From Dyella acidisoli (lineage in GTDB: Bacteria > Pseudomonadota > Gammaproteobacteria > Xanthomonadales > Rhodanobacteraceae): a stretch of DNA of 64,000 nucleotides. Each line of letters starts with the position of its first letter. Position 1 is the first letter of the stretch. The stretch lies in the NCBI RefSeq assembly GCF_030160295.1, contig NZ_BSOB01000003.1, positions 1-64,000 on the forward strand. The letters are read 5' to 3'. Made by a program: the position numbers and the translations under genes. Of the stretch, positions 8,361-19,600 are shown piece by piece. The notes beneath the pieces were generated by a model that was given only the letters and a program-made list of their open reading frames with translations, searched no databases and was not told the origin of the DNA.

Positions 8361-9926
8361 TCAATGGATGTCCAAAACCACTAGCGATTTTGCCGGCAAC
8401 GCTACCGTGACCACACCATCCTTGATCGCGGCATGATTGAACGCGGCCGGCTCCACTATGTGCGGATGGTCGAAGGTATTGATGGAAGTCATCGCCGGTG
8501 CAGTCAGCACCCTGCCCTGCATGTTTGTTCCCGCGATACCAGCAAGGCGCAAGTGAACCGTCTCGGCACGATGCGGGTCGAGATTCACCAGCGCCACGTG
8601 CACCACGCCGGTAGTGTCACGCCCGGCCGCGGCATGGACGCCCGGTACCGAGACATTCCCGTAGCGATAGTCCGGCGCTTGCACATCGACCGGCAATGAA
8701 GTGGCACCCTGAAACACCTTGTACATGTCGAAGACGTAGTACGTCGGCGTCAACACCATCTTGGCCTTGTCCGTAAGAATCATGGCCTGCAGCACGTTCA
8801 CCATCTGCGCGATGTTGGCCATGCGCACGCGATCTGCATGTGCCTGGAAAATGTCCAAGGTGATCGCAGCAGAAAGCGCGTCGCGCAGGCTGTTCTGCTG
8901 GCACAGCGCAGCGTCGCCCGCACTGGGGTCCTGGTCCATCCAGTTGCCCCATTCGTCCACGGCCAATGCCACACGCTTCTTCGGGTCGTATTTGTCCATC
9001 ACCGCACTGTGCTTGGCGATGAGTTCGTCCATGCGCAACGCACCCTGCATGGTGGACATCCATTCGCTTTCGCCGAACTGCGTGGCCGAGCCTTTGTGCG
9101 ACCAATCGCCGGTTGGAATGGTGTAGTTGTGCAGGCTGATGGCATCGATCTGGCTGCCTGCCACTGACATCACCGTGTCGGTCCAGCCAACGTCATCGGC
9201 GTTGGCGCCGCTGGCCACCCTGGATATCGGTGCATTGCTGGGCGCATGCACGAACGTGGCGTACTGGCGATATACGTCCGCATAGAACTGTGGGCGCATC
9301 GAACCACCACATCCCCACATCTCATTGCCGATGCCGACGTAATCGAGCTTCCACGGCTTATCCCGGCCATTTGCACGCCGCTCCTGGGCAAGGGCGGAGT
9401 GGCCGTCGGCCGTGATGTACTCGATCCACTGGCTCATCTCACGCGGCGAGCCAGTCCCGACATTGATGCTGAGGTAAGCCTTGGCGCCGATCAGTTCCGC
9501 GAAATCCATGAATTCCTGCGTGCCGAACTGATTGTCGTCCTCCCCACCCCATGAGGCGTTCATGCGCATCGGCCGCTTGTTACGCGGGCCAATGCCATCG
9601 CGCCAGTTGTATTGATCCGCAAAACAACCGCCGGGCCAGCGAATGACCGGCACCTTGATCGCCTTCAAAGCCTCGACCACATCCTTGCGGTAGCCCTTGA
9701 TGTTGGGAATGGAGGAATTCTCCCCAACCCAGATGCCACTGTAGATACCCCGCCCCAGCTGCTCGGCGAACTGGCCGTAGATCTCCGGATGGATCACCGG
9801 CCCTGGCTTGTCCGCGTGTACGGTGACCTGGACTTCCGTATCGACGCCGGCATAGGCATGACTCGTTGCAAGCAACAGCGTGGTGACGGCAAGACTTTGG
9901 CTCAATAACCGAACAGCTGCTTTCAT
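8361..9926 (-). CDS. Secreted alpha-L-arabinofuranosidase, GH51
   Basis: A 521-residue enzyme with a signal peptide ending at about AYA (residues 24-26). It releases terminal arabinofuranosyl groups from arabinan, arabinoxylan and related side chains by a retaining mechanism. The family signatures are present: RWPGGCFADQYNW near residue 96, acid/base Glu202 in GNEMWGCGG and nucleophile Glu325 in AVDEWGNW. The C-terminal beta-sandwich ends in AKSLVVLDIH. I chose the ATG at 9926 because a GGGAGGG site sits directly upstream and the signal peptide starts there; the reading frame runs open to 10040. Most GH51 proteins are cytoplasmic, so the signal peptide is notable. With GH74 nearby it points to hemicellulose side-chain removal. 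Confidence 0.93.
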   Translation of the reverse strand: MKAAVRLLSQSLAVTTLLLATSHAYAGVDTEVQVTVHADKPGPVIHPEIYGQFAEQLGRGIYSGIWVGENSSIPNIKGYRKDVVEALKAIKVPVIRWPGGCFADQYNWRDGIGPRNKRPMRMNASWGGEDDNQFGTQEFMDFAELIGAKAYLSINVGTGSPREMSQWIEYITADGHSALAQERRANGRDKPWKLDYVGIGNEMWGCGGSMRPQFYADVYRQYATFVHAPSNAPISRVASGANADDVGWTDTVMSVAGSQIDAISLHNYTIPTGDWSHKGSATQFGESEWMSTMQGALRMDELIAKHSAVMDKYDPKKRVALAVDEWGNWMDQDPSAGDAALCQQNSLRDALSAAITLDIFQAHADRVRMANIAQMVNVLQAMILTDKAKMVLTPTYYVFDMYKVFQGATSLPVDVQAPDYRYGNVSVPGVHAAAGRDTTGVVHVALVNLDPHRAETVHLRLAGIAGTNMQGRVLTAPAMTSINTFDHPHIVEPAAFNHAAIKDGVVTVALPAKSLVVLDIH

Positions 9927-10024
9927 GAATACCCTCCCGGTCACGCGCGTATGCAGGAATGCACAGCATGGAAGTCGAGCAAATTCTCGCAACGATTTCC
10001 AGGGAGTGTCTTTTATGATTTTGC

Positions 10025-10097
10025 GTAGGCTGGGGTGCAAACCCCAACTCGCAACGTAGACATGCGTGGCAATGTCAGCGTTGCCACCCCAGCCTAC
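10025..10097. repeat. GTAG-type REP pair overlapping a stop codon
   Basis: Left copy GTAGGCTGGGGT...ACCCCAAC and an inverted right copy ending CCCAGCCTAC. The GTAG head of the right copy, read on the minus strand, supplies the TAG stop codon of the gene ending at 10094. It lies in the gap upstream of the arabinofuranosidase gene. Confidence 0.75.
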
Positions 10098-11227
10098 GCA
10101 TGCCTCAGTATGGCAATGACGATCTCCACCACGATCAACACAATGATGGCCAACTCCAGCAACTCTGCACGCTTGCCAGATGCTTCTTCATAAAGCGCGG
10201 CGTACGTATCCCGGATGATCGCCAGCTTGCGGTCCACGGCATCACTCACGCGGCTGACCCGGAACAGATCCAGCGCCGCTGCGTAAACACGGGCGAGATA
10301 GACGTCCTCGGTGACCTGTAGCGCGTTGTCCACCTTCTCGGTAATTTCGGTGACTTCCGCCACCAGGGTATACAGCTTGCGCGCCAGATCGGCGAAGCGG
10401 CGCGATGCCAGCGGATTACCCGCGTGATGAGCGGCCTCGACCATGTCGTACATGCGCGGCAATTCAGCGTCGAGCAGCTCGTCGTAGAAGCGCATCTCCA
10501 GCAATTGCGCGTTGGCGACTTCGAGAATGTCCGCCACGTCGGAATCGCCGCGCGGCTCGTAGATGAAGGCACGGTCCCAGGTCAATACCACCAGGTCATC
10601 GAGGTAGTAGGAGAAGCGATGCTGCAGCAGGTCCCTGCGCGCTTGCTCCGACAGCGTTCGTTGCTCACCCGACAGCAACGGCACCAGATCGATCTGCTCA
10701 TGCATCGTATTGGCAGGCACCGTTTCCTCAAACGCGTGCACGATGCCAAGCAGGTAATCCTCGTGCAGCGAAGCAGTGGTGGGCTTGGACAACGCGGGCA
10801 GCAGCGCCGCACGTACCTGCTGCAGCAACTGCCCCCAGATGAGGCTATCGGCGCCAGGCCCCAAGAGGGCATCTACGGCATTCACTCGCTGCGAAAAAGC
10901 CCCCCAATTGCATGACGCAACCGGAATCCGCACCGAAAAAGCCACAGCGCCGAAATCGTACAGCCTAGCTGTGACGTCGGCCTGGTACATTTGTCCCCGC
11001 AGCAGTAGCTCCAATGGGTCGAGTTTCAATAGCACCGGAGGAACGCCGAAAGCCACTGCCTTGGGCGGTGTGCTGCCAAGCTTGCTGCGTACGCTGGTCG
11101 AAGGTCTTTGCTGATCCCACAGCAATTCCACGTTCGACAGATCGATTGCATCGGCAATATCGATCAGATGCATCGCAATGATGGCAGCCGAACGGACTGT
11201 GGGTTGCTCGTACGGCATGATGCACAT
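10094..11227 (-). CDS. RMD1/DUF155-like membrane-anchored protein
   Basis: A 377-residue protein. The central and C-terminal pattern (LTWDRAFIYEPRGD, then a long helical region, then LARVYAAALDLFR, AVDRKLAIIRDTYAALYEEA and RAELLELAII) is that of the RMD1/YagE (DUF155) family. A single transmembrane helix ends the chain just before a short basic tail (ILRHA), as in that family. Bacterial members have no settled function; eukaryotic relatives are mitochondrial. The start could be the ATG at 11227 or the one at 11218; an AGAGG lies upstream of both. The stop codon is supplied by a REP element. Confidence 0.7.
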   Translation of the reverse strand: MCIMPYEQPTVRSAAIIAMHLIDIADAIDLSNVELLWDQQRPSTSVRSKLGSTPPKAVAFGVPPVLLKLDPLELLLRGQMYQADVTARLYDFGAVAFSVRIPVASCNWGAFSQRVNAVDALLGPGADSLIWGQLLQQVRAALLPALSKPTTASLHEDYLLGIVHAFEETVPANTMHEQIDLVPLLSGEQRTLSEQARRDLLQHRFSYYLDDLVVLTWDRAFIYEPRGDSDVADILEVANAQLLEMRFYDELLDAELPRMYDMVEAAHHAGNPLASRRFADLARKLYTLVAEVTEITEKVDNALQVTEDVYLARVYAAALDLFRVSRVSDAVDRKLAIIRDTYAALYEEASGKRAELLELAIIVLIVVEIVIAILRHA

Positions 11228-11292
11228 GCCTCTGGCGAAGGGGATGCGCTATTCAACCCATATCAATTCGCCGACGCAACAAGCCTGGTCGT

Positions 11293-11367
11293 GCAGGTTG
11301 GGGGCAAACCCCAACATCACCACCTGCACATACATGGCAATGTTGGGTGTTTACACCCCAACCTAAC
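11293..11367. repeat. GTAG-type REP pair (slightly degenerate)
   Basis: GCAGGTTGGGGG...CCCCAACA and an inverted copy ending ACACCCCAACCTAA, with a spacer like those of the other pairs (a TACATGGCAATG core also near 10060 and 4680). It lies in the divergent gap before tssA; the tssA promoter must lie to its right, between 11368 and 11459. Confidence 0.7.
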
Positions 11368-11459
11368 CTCCCCAAAAACCTCCGGTGCATGTAAAAAAAC
11401 AGGCGCTCAATGCAATCCAATTGAGGTAGGATTTCCCCACCTCAAGGACTGCTACGCCT

Positions 11460-12503
11460 ATGACCAGCTACGCTCTGGAGTCGCTGTTGTCTCCCCTAGA
11501 TGGGGCTTCGCCTACCGGCGAGAATCTGGAATATGACCCTGATTTCATGGCCCTGGAACGCCTGGCGGCGACCAAGGCCGAGCGCGCCGTCGGCGACAGC
11601 GTGATTGCCGCCGAGGAGCCGGACTGGGACAAGGTTTCCAGTCAGGCGAAGGCGTTGCTGGGGCGTTCCAAGGACCTTCGCGTGGCAGTGCACCTGACCA
11701 CCGCCTGGATGCGTACCACCGGCATGCCCGGCTTTAGCGCCGGCCTGCAGCTGACCCGTAACCTGCTGGAGCATTTCTGGGATAGCGTGCATCCCCAGTT
11801 GGATGCGGAAGACGACAACGACCCCACCGCACGGGTCAATGCCGTATCCGCCATCACCGACCTGCAAGGCATGCTCGGTTTTTTCCGCAATACGCCCTTC
11901 GTGCAATCGGTGCGGCTGGGACGGTTCTCACTGCGCGACCTGCGCATTGCCAACGGCACGCTCAAGATCACCACGAATGATGATGAGGAAGGCACCGAGC
12001 TTCCTGGCATGACCCAGATCGAAGCCTGCTGCATGGATTGTCCAGAAGAGCAGCTCGCTGCGAACGTAGCGGCGATCAACACCGCGTTCGATCACATCAA
12101 AGCCATTGATACCATTTTCAGCGAACACATCGGCACGGCCGGTCCGGATTTGAAGCCGCTGCTCAGTGATGTCTATGAAGTAAAGAAATTTCTGGAGCCG
12201 CAACTCGCCAAACGCTCACCGCAGACTGTGGAGGCCACGGGTGTTGCAGAAGGTGAAACCACCTCGACATCAGCCGGCGGCACAGCGCCAGTTGCCAGCG
12301 GTCGTATCGAAACGCCGCAAGATGTGATTCGCAAACTGGACGAAATCTGCGACTACTACGCCCGCTGCGAACCCTCCAGCCCCATTCCGCTGCTGCTGCG
12401 CCGCGCACAGCGCCTGGTGGGCTTGAGCTTCGTGGATCTGATGAAGGATCTGGCGCCGGGTGGTATGAGCGAGTTGCAGGTGATTTCAGGTCCTGAGGAA
12501 TAG
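11460..12503 (+). CDS. tssA: T6SS assembly protein TssA
   Basis: A 347-residue protein with the ImpA N-terminal domain: start ALESLLSPLDGASPTGENLEYDPDF style, then the W-D-x-V...A..LL..SKDLRVAVHLTTAWM and FWDSVHPQLD motifs. TssA primes baseplate and sheath polymerisation in the cytoplasm. The C-terminal part (from about 270, RRAQRLVGLSFVDLMKDLAPGG) fits the short TssA class. It is separated from the rest of the T6SS by about 14 kb holding a two-partner secretion operon and a toxin pair, and lies on the opposite strand. An AAGGA site lies 12 bases before the ATG. Confidence 0.92.
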   Translation: MTSYALESLLSPLDGASPTGENLEYDPDFMALERLAATKAERAVGDSVIAAEEPDWDKVSSQAKALLGRSKDLRVAVHLTTAWMRTTGMPGFSAGLQLTRNLLEHFWDSVHPQLDAEDDNDPTARVNAVSAITDLQGMLGFFRNTPFVQSVRLGRFSLRDLRIANGTLKITTNDDEEGTELPGMTQIEACCMDCPEEQLAANVAAINTAFDHIKAIDTIFSEHIGTAGPDLKPLLSDVYEVKKFLEPQLAKRSPQTVEATGVAEGETTSTSAGGTAPVASGRIETPQDVIRKLDEICDYYARCEPSSPIPLLLRRAQRLVGLSFVDLMKDLAPGGMSELQVISGPEE

Positions 12504-12518
12504 AACGCGCTGGTATCT

Positions 12519-12546
12519 GTAGGTTGGGGTTTGCACCCCAACCTGC
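12519..12546. repeat. GTAG-type REP, single hairpin
   Basis: GTAGGTTGGGGT, TTGC loop and ACCCCAACCTGC (11 of 12 stem pairs). It sits between the converging stops of tssA and the secreted protein gene at 12550, like the element at 8327. Confidence 0.75.
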
Positions 12547-12549
12547 GCG

Positions 12550-13644
12550 TTAATACACACCTTTGCAGATATTGGCTGCCGACCGCACAAACACCGTACG
12601 CGTCGACGGACTCCAGCTCAATGTAAATCCCGCAGGCAAGCCAAGCGTGATATCCGCAGTGGCACTTTGCTCGACCGGCCCCACCGATGCGCTGTTGCCA
12701 TCGCCGAATGCCACCTTGGCGCTGATGGCATAACGCGATGGATCCGGACATGCGGCAGCATCGACCTGTCGTGACGATGTGCTGCCGTAAGCTGTGACGT
12801 CCGGCAAGCTACCTGTTACAGGCACGCGTTGACCATTGCTGCACGTTGCGGTCAATTCGTAATTCACTATCACGCGCAAGGGCTGCGTCACCTGCAGCAC
12901 GGCTAGTGCTTCCGGTTGTGCAGAACAGCCCATAAGAAACGATTTGTGCTTGGTCACCACGTGCAGCAGATAGGTGCCGGACTTGCTCCCTACCCCGTTC
13001 GGAAGTTTCAGCTCGATACGTGTCGGCAGCGTGCCGGTGATGACCGGCTGCGCATCGACGGCTTTGCCTTGTTCGTCGGTGGCGGTGACTTGCGGATCCG
13101 CGCATTGCGGATCCCCGAGATTCGTGCCGACCAGCGCCAAGGCAATCGGTGTGCTGCCTGGATGCAACGCAAACAACGGCCGATGATCGATGGTTTCGAC
13201 GCCACTGATCACCGGCGTAGCTTTCGATGAACTCGATGCCGTAGCGAGCCGGTCGATGGTGGTAATCAAGCTATCTGCCATCGCCTTCGCGTCGCTGCCT
13301 GGGCACCCCGGCTCCGCATCGAGATAAGCGCGTGTGCGCTGGACGGCCGCATCGCCACGCCATACTGCTACGCGCGAGCTGTCATCGATGATGTCGACTG
13401 GCTGACTCATCTTATTGCCCAGCGACTTGCGCAGCGCGTCGGCCATCGTGCCCAGGCGTGCACTTGCTGCGGTGAGGCGATCGTCGTGCAATTTGCTTGC
13501 ACGCTCGGCCAACTCCTGCCGTATTGCATCGAGCCGGCCAACCACTGCTTCGCCGGTCAGGCGAGGCGCAATCTGCGCCTGCGCATGACCGGCGGCAAAC
13601 ATGCCGCAGCACCCCAGTAAAACCAACCAACGTGCGCTGCGCAT
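12550..13644 (-). CDS. Secreted protein of the two-partner secretion operon, unknown function
   Basis: A 364-residue protein with a signal peptide (cleavage near AQA at about residue 23). After a helical segment (residues 25-140) come Ig/IPT-like beta segments such as ALALVGTNLGDPQ and LKLPNGVGSKSGTYLLHVV, with several Cys residues. No catalytic motif is seen. I chose the ATG at 13644: it has a GAGGAGAG site that starts just after the TAA of the tpsA gene, 13 bp away, so the genes look translationally linked. Position suggests a helper or surface partner of the adhesin; this is inference. Confidence 0.75.
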   Translation of the reverse strand: MRSARWLVLLGCCGMFAAGHAQAQIAPRLTGEAVVGRLDAIRQELAERASKLHDDRLTAASARLGTMADALRKSLGNKMSQPVDIIDDSSRVAVWRGDAAVQRTRAYLDAEPGCPGSDAKAMADSLITTIDRLATASSSSKATPVISGVETIDHRPLFALHPGSTPIALALVGTNLGDPQCADPQVTATDEQGKAVDAQPVITGTLPTRIELKLPNGVGSKSGTYLLHVVTKHKSFLMGCSAQPEALAVLQVTQPLRVIVNYELTATCSNGQRVPVTGSLPDVTAYGSTSSRQVDAAACPDPSRYAISAKVAFGDGNSASVGPVEQSATADITLGLPAGFTLSWSPSTRTVFVRSAANICKGVY

Positions 13645-13657
13645 CCACTCTCCTCGC

Positions 13658-16600
13658 TTATTCGTCCGAACAATCCGTGCCACCGCCCGTCTGGCAACTC
13701 TGCTGATCCGGCGGCAACAAAATGCCGGAAGGCACGATACCAAACGCGCGGTAGTTCGCAGTGATCACACTGGCGTCGATATAGGAATCCAGGTGATTGT
13801 TTACGTTCTGCGCGCGGCTGGAGAACAGCGAGGTCGGCACGTTCACGCTATCGCCAACGATCGACAGAATGTCGCCGAACCGATCCACTGCGTAGAAGTA
13901 CGCCGGCGGGTCACCAACCAGCGGCACATACTGCGTCGTCAAACCCGTGACATAGATCGGATTCGCCTGCGTACCAATCGCACCCGTCGACGACCAGTAG
14001 CCGCTGCCGTCATACGTCCACGTGTGATCTGACTGGTACAGGTTGCCGTGAGTGACCGAGATCGACGCCGTCGATGTACCGGCATCTACCACATAGTTGC
14101 TGCCGTTCAAGGAACTCAAGGTCAGCGTTTGGTCATCCGCGAAATTGAAGCCGGATAGCGAACGGAAATCACCCAACGTGCCTACTTTGTTCAAGCCAGT
14201 GAGCGTGGTGAGTCCGCCGGCGTTGCCGCTAAGCGTGGCCGCCGCGATTGTGCCGCCAGTACCTTCGCTCAAGGTGCCCGCTGCGTTCAAGCTCGTCGCA
14301 GTGCCGCTGATAGCATTGTTGATGGCGATATCGCCGCTGGTGGTAGTAAGCGCGAGACTGCTACCGCCACTTACCGCACCGCTCACCGTCAACGCCTGCG
14401 CATCGGCCAGGCTGAAGCCGTTCGCAGTAAACGAACCCAGCGTACCCACCTGATTGGCACCATTGAGCGTGGTGGCGCCGATGGAGCTACCCGTCAGCGT
14501 GTCGGCCTGGATGCCGTTGCTGCCCTCGCCGATCGCCTCCGCCGAGTTCAACGACACCGTGTTGCCGATCACCGTACCGTTGATGGTGATACCGCCGTTG
14601 GTAGTGGTCAGCGCGGTGCTGCCATTGCCGTTCACCGAACCGTTAACCGTTAACGCCTGCCCGTCGGTTAAGCTGAACCCATTGGCACTGAAGTTGCCGA
14701 GTGCGCCCACCTGGTTGCTGCCGTTGAGCGTCGCGGCACCAGACGCACCGCCGCTGAGCGTACCTGCAGTAATGCTGCCGCCGCCCTCGCTGATAGCTCC
14801 GGCAGCATTCAAGGTCGTAGTGCTGCCGAGCAAAGCGCCATTGATGGTGAGACCGCCGTTGCTGACGGTGATGGCGGTACTGGTGCCACCATTCACGGTG
14901 CCGTTGATCGTCAACGCGGGACCATCCAGCAGAGTGAAATGCGAAGCGCTGAAATTACCCAGCGTGCCGATTTGGTTGGCCGAACTGCTCAAGCTGGCCG
15001 ACCCACCGACGCCACCGGACAACGTGCTGGCGACAATGCCCCCACTACTGCCTTCGTTAATATTGCCTGCCGCGTTCAACGCGGTGGCGGAGCCACTCAC
15101 CAAACCGCTGAGAGAGAGATCACCGCTGGTAACGGTAAGCGTCGTGCTGCCATTGCCAGTCACAGGCCCTGCTACGGTCAAACTCTGCCCGTTGCTCAAG
15201 CTGAAGCCATTCGCATTGAAACTACCCAACGTGCCGATCGTGTTGGTACCGCTGAGCACGGTAGCACCCGCCGATGATCCAGTCAGCGCACCTGCGCTGA
15301 GACCACCCGAGCTGGTGATCGCACCATTCGCGCTGGTCATCGTCAGCGAACCACTCGCGGTGATGCTGTTGGTCGAGGTAATACCGTTCACACCCGTCAG
15401 CGAGATGTTACCGCCGCTGATCGCGCCGCCGGTCGACAGCGTTCCGCCGTTGGAAGCCAGCGCGATATTGCCGCTGCCTGCACTGATGCCATAAGCCGTC
15501 AACGTGCCGCCTGCGGTCAATGCGACACTGCCATTGGCATTATCGGTAAGCGAAGCGACGGTGAGATCGCCAGCATCATTTAACGCCACACCCGCGCCCG
15601 TCGCCGTGACTGCGCTCGTGAAGGTGTTGCCGCTATCGGTAAGCGATATCGCTCCATTACCACCATTGAGTGCTGTGGTGCCGGCGATCGACAACGCACC
15701 GGTCTGACTGATCGCGCCGCCATTGCTGGTCGCCACCAAGTTGCCGCCAATGTTGCCGCTGCCGAGATTCAAGTTGCCACTGCTGGTGATCGTCAGATCA
15801 CCCGTATTCAATGTGCCCAAGTTCAGTGCTGCGCTGTCCGTGATCTGCGTGGTGCCACCAGTGAGGTTAACCGCTCCACCGAACGCATTGCTGGCATTGG
15901 TCAACGCGATCGCTGCGGTGCCTGCATTGAGCGTGCTGTTGCCGCTGACCGACAACGGACCGCTCTCGCTGATTGCGCCACCGTTGCTGGTTGCTGCTAG
16001 ATCACCGCTAACCGAACCACTGCCTAGATTCAGATCGCCCTGGCTGTTCACCGTCAGCGATCCCGTGTGCATCGCACCCAGTGTCAATGCCGAACCTTGG
16101 CTGATTTGCGTGGTGCCACCGGTCAACGCTACTGCCCCAACAAAATTGTTACCACCGTTAGTCAATGTGATCGCATTGCCGCCTGCATTAAACTCACTGT
16201 TGCCCGTTACGGCGAATGCGCCGGTCTGAGTGATCGCACCGCCTGTCGTAGTGATCGACAAACCGCCACTGCCGATCGTCAACGCACTACCGCTGAAGGT
16301 ATTGCTGGTGCTGGTCAGGCCGTTGAGAGTTGCCGCGCCACCTAATGTGACGTTGCCGCTCGTATTGAGCACAAGTGCATGGGTGCCATTAATGGTGGAA
16401 GTAAAGGTGAGGTCGCCATTGCCTGCGCTATGCAACGTGGCATCGTTACCCAGCGTAACCGCACCGTTGTAGATTTGCCCGCCACCAGTGGTCTCATTGC
16501 CATTGATGGTGATGCCGTTGGCAGTGACGTCCAATGTGCCGCCTACTGCGGTTCCCGGCAACATCAGGCCCGCATTGGGGTAAATCAGCGTAAGGTTGCC

Positions 16601-19600
16601 ACTGATGCTGGCCGGCAATGTCAGGCCGCTGCTCGAAGTGGCATACGCATTCGCAAACGTAAGATTCTTGATCTGCGTACCCGCAAAACTCACAGTGCTC
16701 TTGAACTGGTTGCTGGTGTTGCCGAGCAGCACGTCCTGCCCGCTACCGCTCTGCGTGACACTGGCCGCACCGTTCACCGTGAGCGCGCCGTTCTGAGTGA
16801 TCAAACCAACACCCGATGCAGTGAGCGTACCGCTCACTGTGCCACTGCCCAGGTTTAAACCGGCACCGCTAGCCGCGATCAAGGCACCGGTGTTGAGCGT
16901 GCCAAGCGTAAGCGCGGTGCTGTTGGTGATCTGCGTGGCGCCGCCCGTCAGCGTTACGGCACCGGTGAAAGCGTTACTCGCACTGGTCAAGGTGATCGCG
17001 TTGCTGCCAGCGGTGAAGTTGCTGGTACCGGTTACCGTCAAAGATCCAGCCTGCGTAATGGCGCCGTGAGCAGTTGCAGTCAGATTGCCATGGATCGTGC
17101 TGCTGCCAAGCGTCAGCGCTGTACCGTTGTTGATTTGTGTAGTACCACCTGTCAACAGTACAGCACCTGTAAAGTTGTTGCTCCCGTTGTTCAGCGTGAT
17201 GGTATTGCCGCCGGCATTGAAGGTGCTGGTGCCGTTGACCGAGAAAGTGCCGCTCTGAGTAATCGGGCCGCTGGCCGTAGAGATCGACAGTCCGCTAGTG
17301 CCGATGCTCAACGCGCCGCTGCTGAAGCTGCCGCCGTTGCTGGTTAGCCCCATGAGCTGGGTGGGCAAGCTGCCGCCGATCGTCACGCCGCCACTGGTAT
17401 CGAGCGCGAGAGCGTAAGTGGATCCGCCAACACCCTGCGCGAGATTGATGTTGCCGCCAGCAGTGCTTTGCAGTGTGGAGCTCCCGCCCAAGGTCACGGC
17501 ACTGTGATAGGTTTGTGCGCCCCCCGTAGTTTCGGTGCCGTTGAGGGTAATGCCGCCCCCCGCAGTAAGATCCAGCGCGCCCGTGACAACGATTGTCGTT
17601 GGCACTGCCAGCACGCCATTGACGTAGTCAATGGCGAGATTGCCGCCCACGCTCGCGGGCAGTGTCAAAGAGGAAGGCGGTGCAGCATTGGTGAACGACA
17701 GATTACGGATCGGCGCACCCGCAACGAAGCTGGCCGCGCCCAGGATATTATTGCCCGAATTATCGAGCACGATGTCGTGATTGCTACTGTTCTGCGTAAA
17801 GCTCGCTGCGCCGGTAACGCTCAATCCAGTCGTGCCACTGCTGTCGTCCTGAGTAATAGAACCATTGCTGATGACGGTAAGCGCACTCACGGAGCTATCA
17901 CCCAGAATCAGCGCACTATTGTTGGTGAGCTGCGTGGTACCACCGATCAGTGAAACCGCACCAGTGAAAGCATTGCCCGCGTTGGTCAACGTGATCGCAT
18001 TGAGACCCGCGCTGAAGCTGCTAGTACCGCCGACGGTCAATGCACCGCTTTGCGTAATAGCGCCGAGGGTGCTTGAAACATCGAGCGTACCGGTGATCGT
18101 GCTTGTCCCCAGCTGTGTGGCAAGCGTGTTCGTAAGCGAAGTGTTACCACCTGCGAAGTTCACCGCTCCGGTGAGCGCATTGGCATTGTTCAAGGTGATC
18201 GCATTGCTGCCCGCGCTGAAGGTACTGGTGCCGCTCACCGTCAAAACACCGGCACTTGTCTGGCTGATCACGCCGCCGCTGTTAACCGTCAAGCTGCTGA
18301 CGACGCTGGTATCCAATTGTGTGGCCAGCTGATTGGTGAGCGACGCTGCACCGCTGATCAGGCTAACTGCCCCGGTGAAATTGTTCCCGGCATTATTCAG
18401 CGTGATCGCGTTGGTGCCCGCTACGAAGCTGCTGGTAGTGCCTACGCTCAACCCACCACTTTGCGAGATGGCGCCAGTGCTCGTTACGCTGAGGCTGCCT
18501 GTTTCCGTACCCGCGCCAAGCTCTGTCGCCACGCTGTTGACCAAGCTGACGTCGCTACCACTCAGGCTGATCACCCCAGCAAAATCGTTCGCTCCGCTGT
18601 TGAGTGTTATGGCATTGCTGCCAGCATTGAAGCTGCTGGTGCCCGCTACCGTAAAGCCACCAGCTTGGTTGATCGTTCCGGAGGTAGCAACCGACAAACC
18701 GCCGTTACCGATATTTAGCGTATTAGCACTGAAGCTGCCACCTTGCACATTGAGGCCGTTCAGCGGGCCGTTGGTGCTGCTGCCGCCTACCGCGCCCGCA
18801 AAGCTTACAGCCCCGTTCGGCGCATCCACAGTCAACGACTCGCGTGTGGTCGCGGCATTATCCACCGTGCTGCCGAAAGAAATACCGCCTGTAGAACCTG
18901 AACTGGTCAGCGTCACGTTATTGCCGAGCGTTACTGCGCCAGTATACGTTTGCGAATGCGCTGTAGTAGTGATGTCACCTCGCAGCAGCGCAGCGCCGGT
19001 TACCCTCAAGCCGGTAAGCGATGAGGTGCCGCCAAACGTAGCAGCGCCGAAAAGGGTGACCCCGGTGCTTTTACCGCCACTTACTCCATTGGTAAACGTA
19101 GTACTTGCGGCGGCAAGGCTGCTCACTGAACTGCCTAGTGTTACCGCACCTGTATAGCTTTGCGTGCCGCCGGTAGTAGTGACAATTCCATCCAGCGTCG
19201 ATGTGCCGCTGACGCTCAGCGAAGCGAGATTTTCCATGCTGGTGCTGCTCAGCACCGCGTTACCTGCGATAGTCAGATTTTCACCGGATTGATTGATCGC
19301 ATTGTTGATCGTCACCAGAGAGCCTGCCAAGGTGGTGTTGGCGCTGCTCAAGGCCAGTGCACCAGTATAGCTCTGGGTGCCGGTGGTAGTGACATTACCG
19401 CCTAACGTAACGCCGCCGCTGCCGTTCACCGTCAACGAAGCCAATGACGTGAGGCTGCCTACCGCACCACCGAAACTAACTGCGTCGTTCGAATTGGTAA
19501 TACCGAGGTTGTAGCCACCGTCCACGGTAGAGCCGAAGCTAATCACACCACTCGACCCGGTGTTGGTGAGCGTGGTATTGCCAGTCAAGGTCACAGCACC

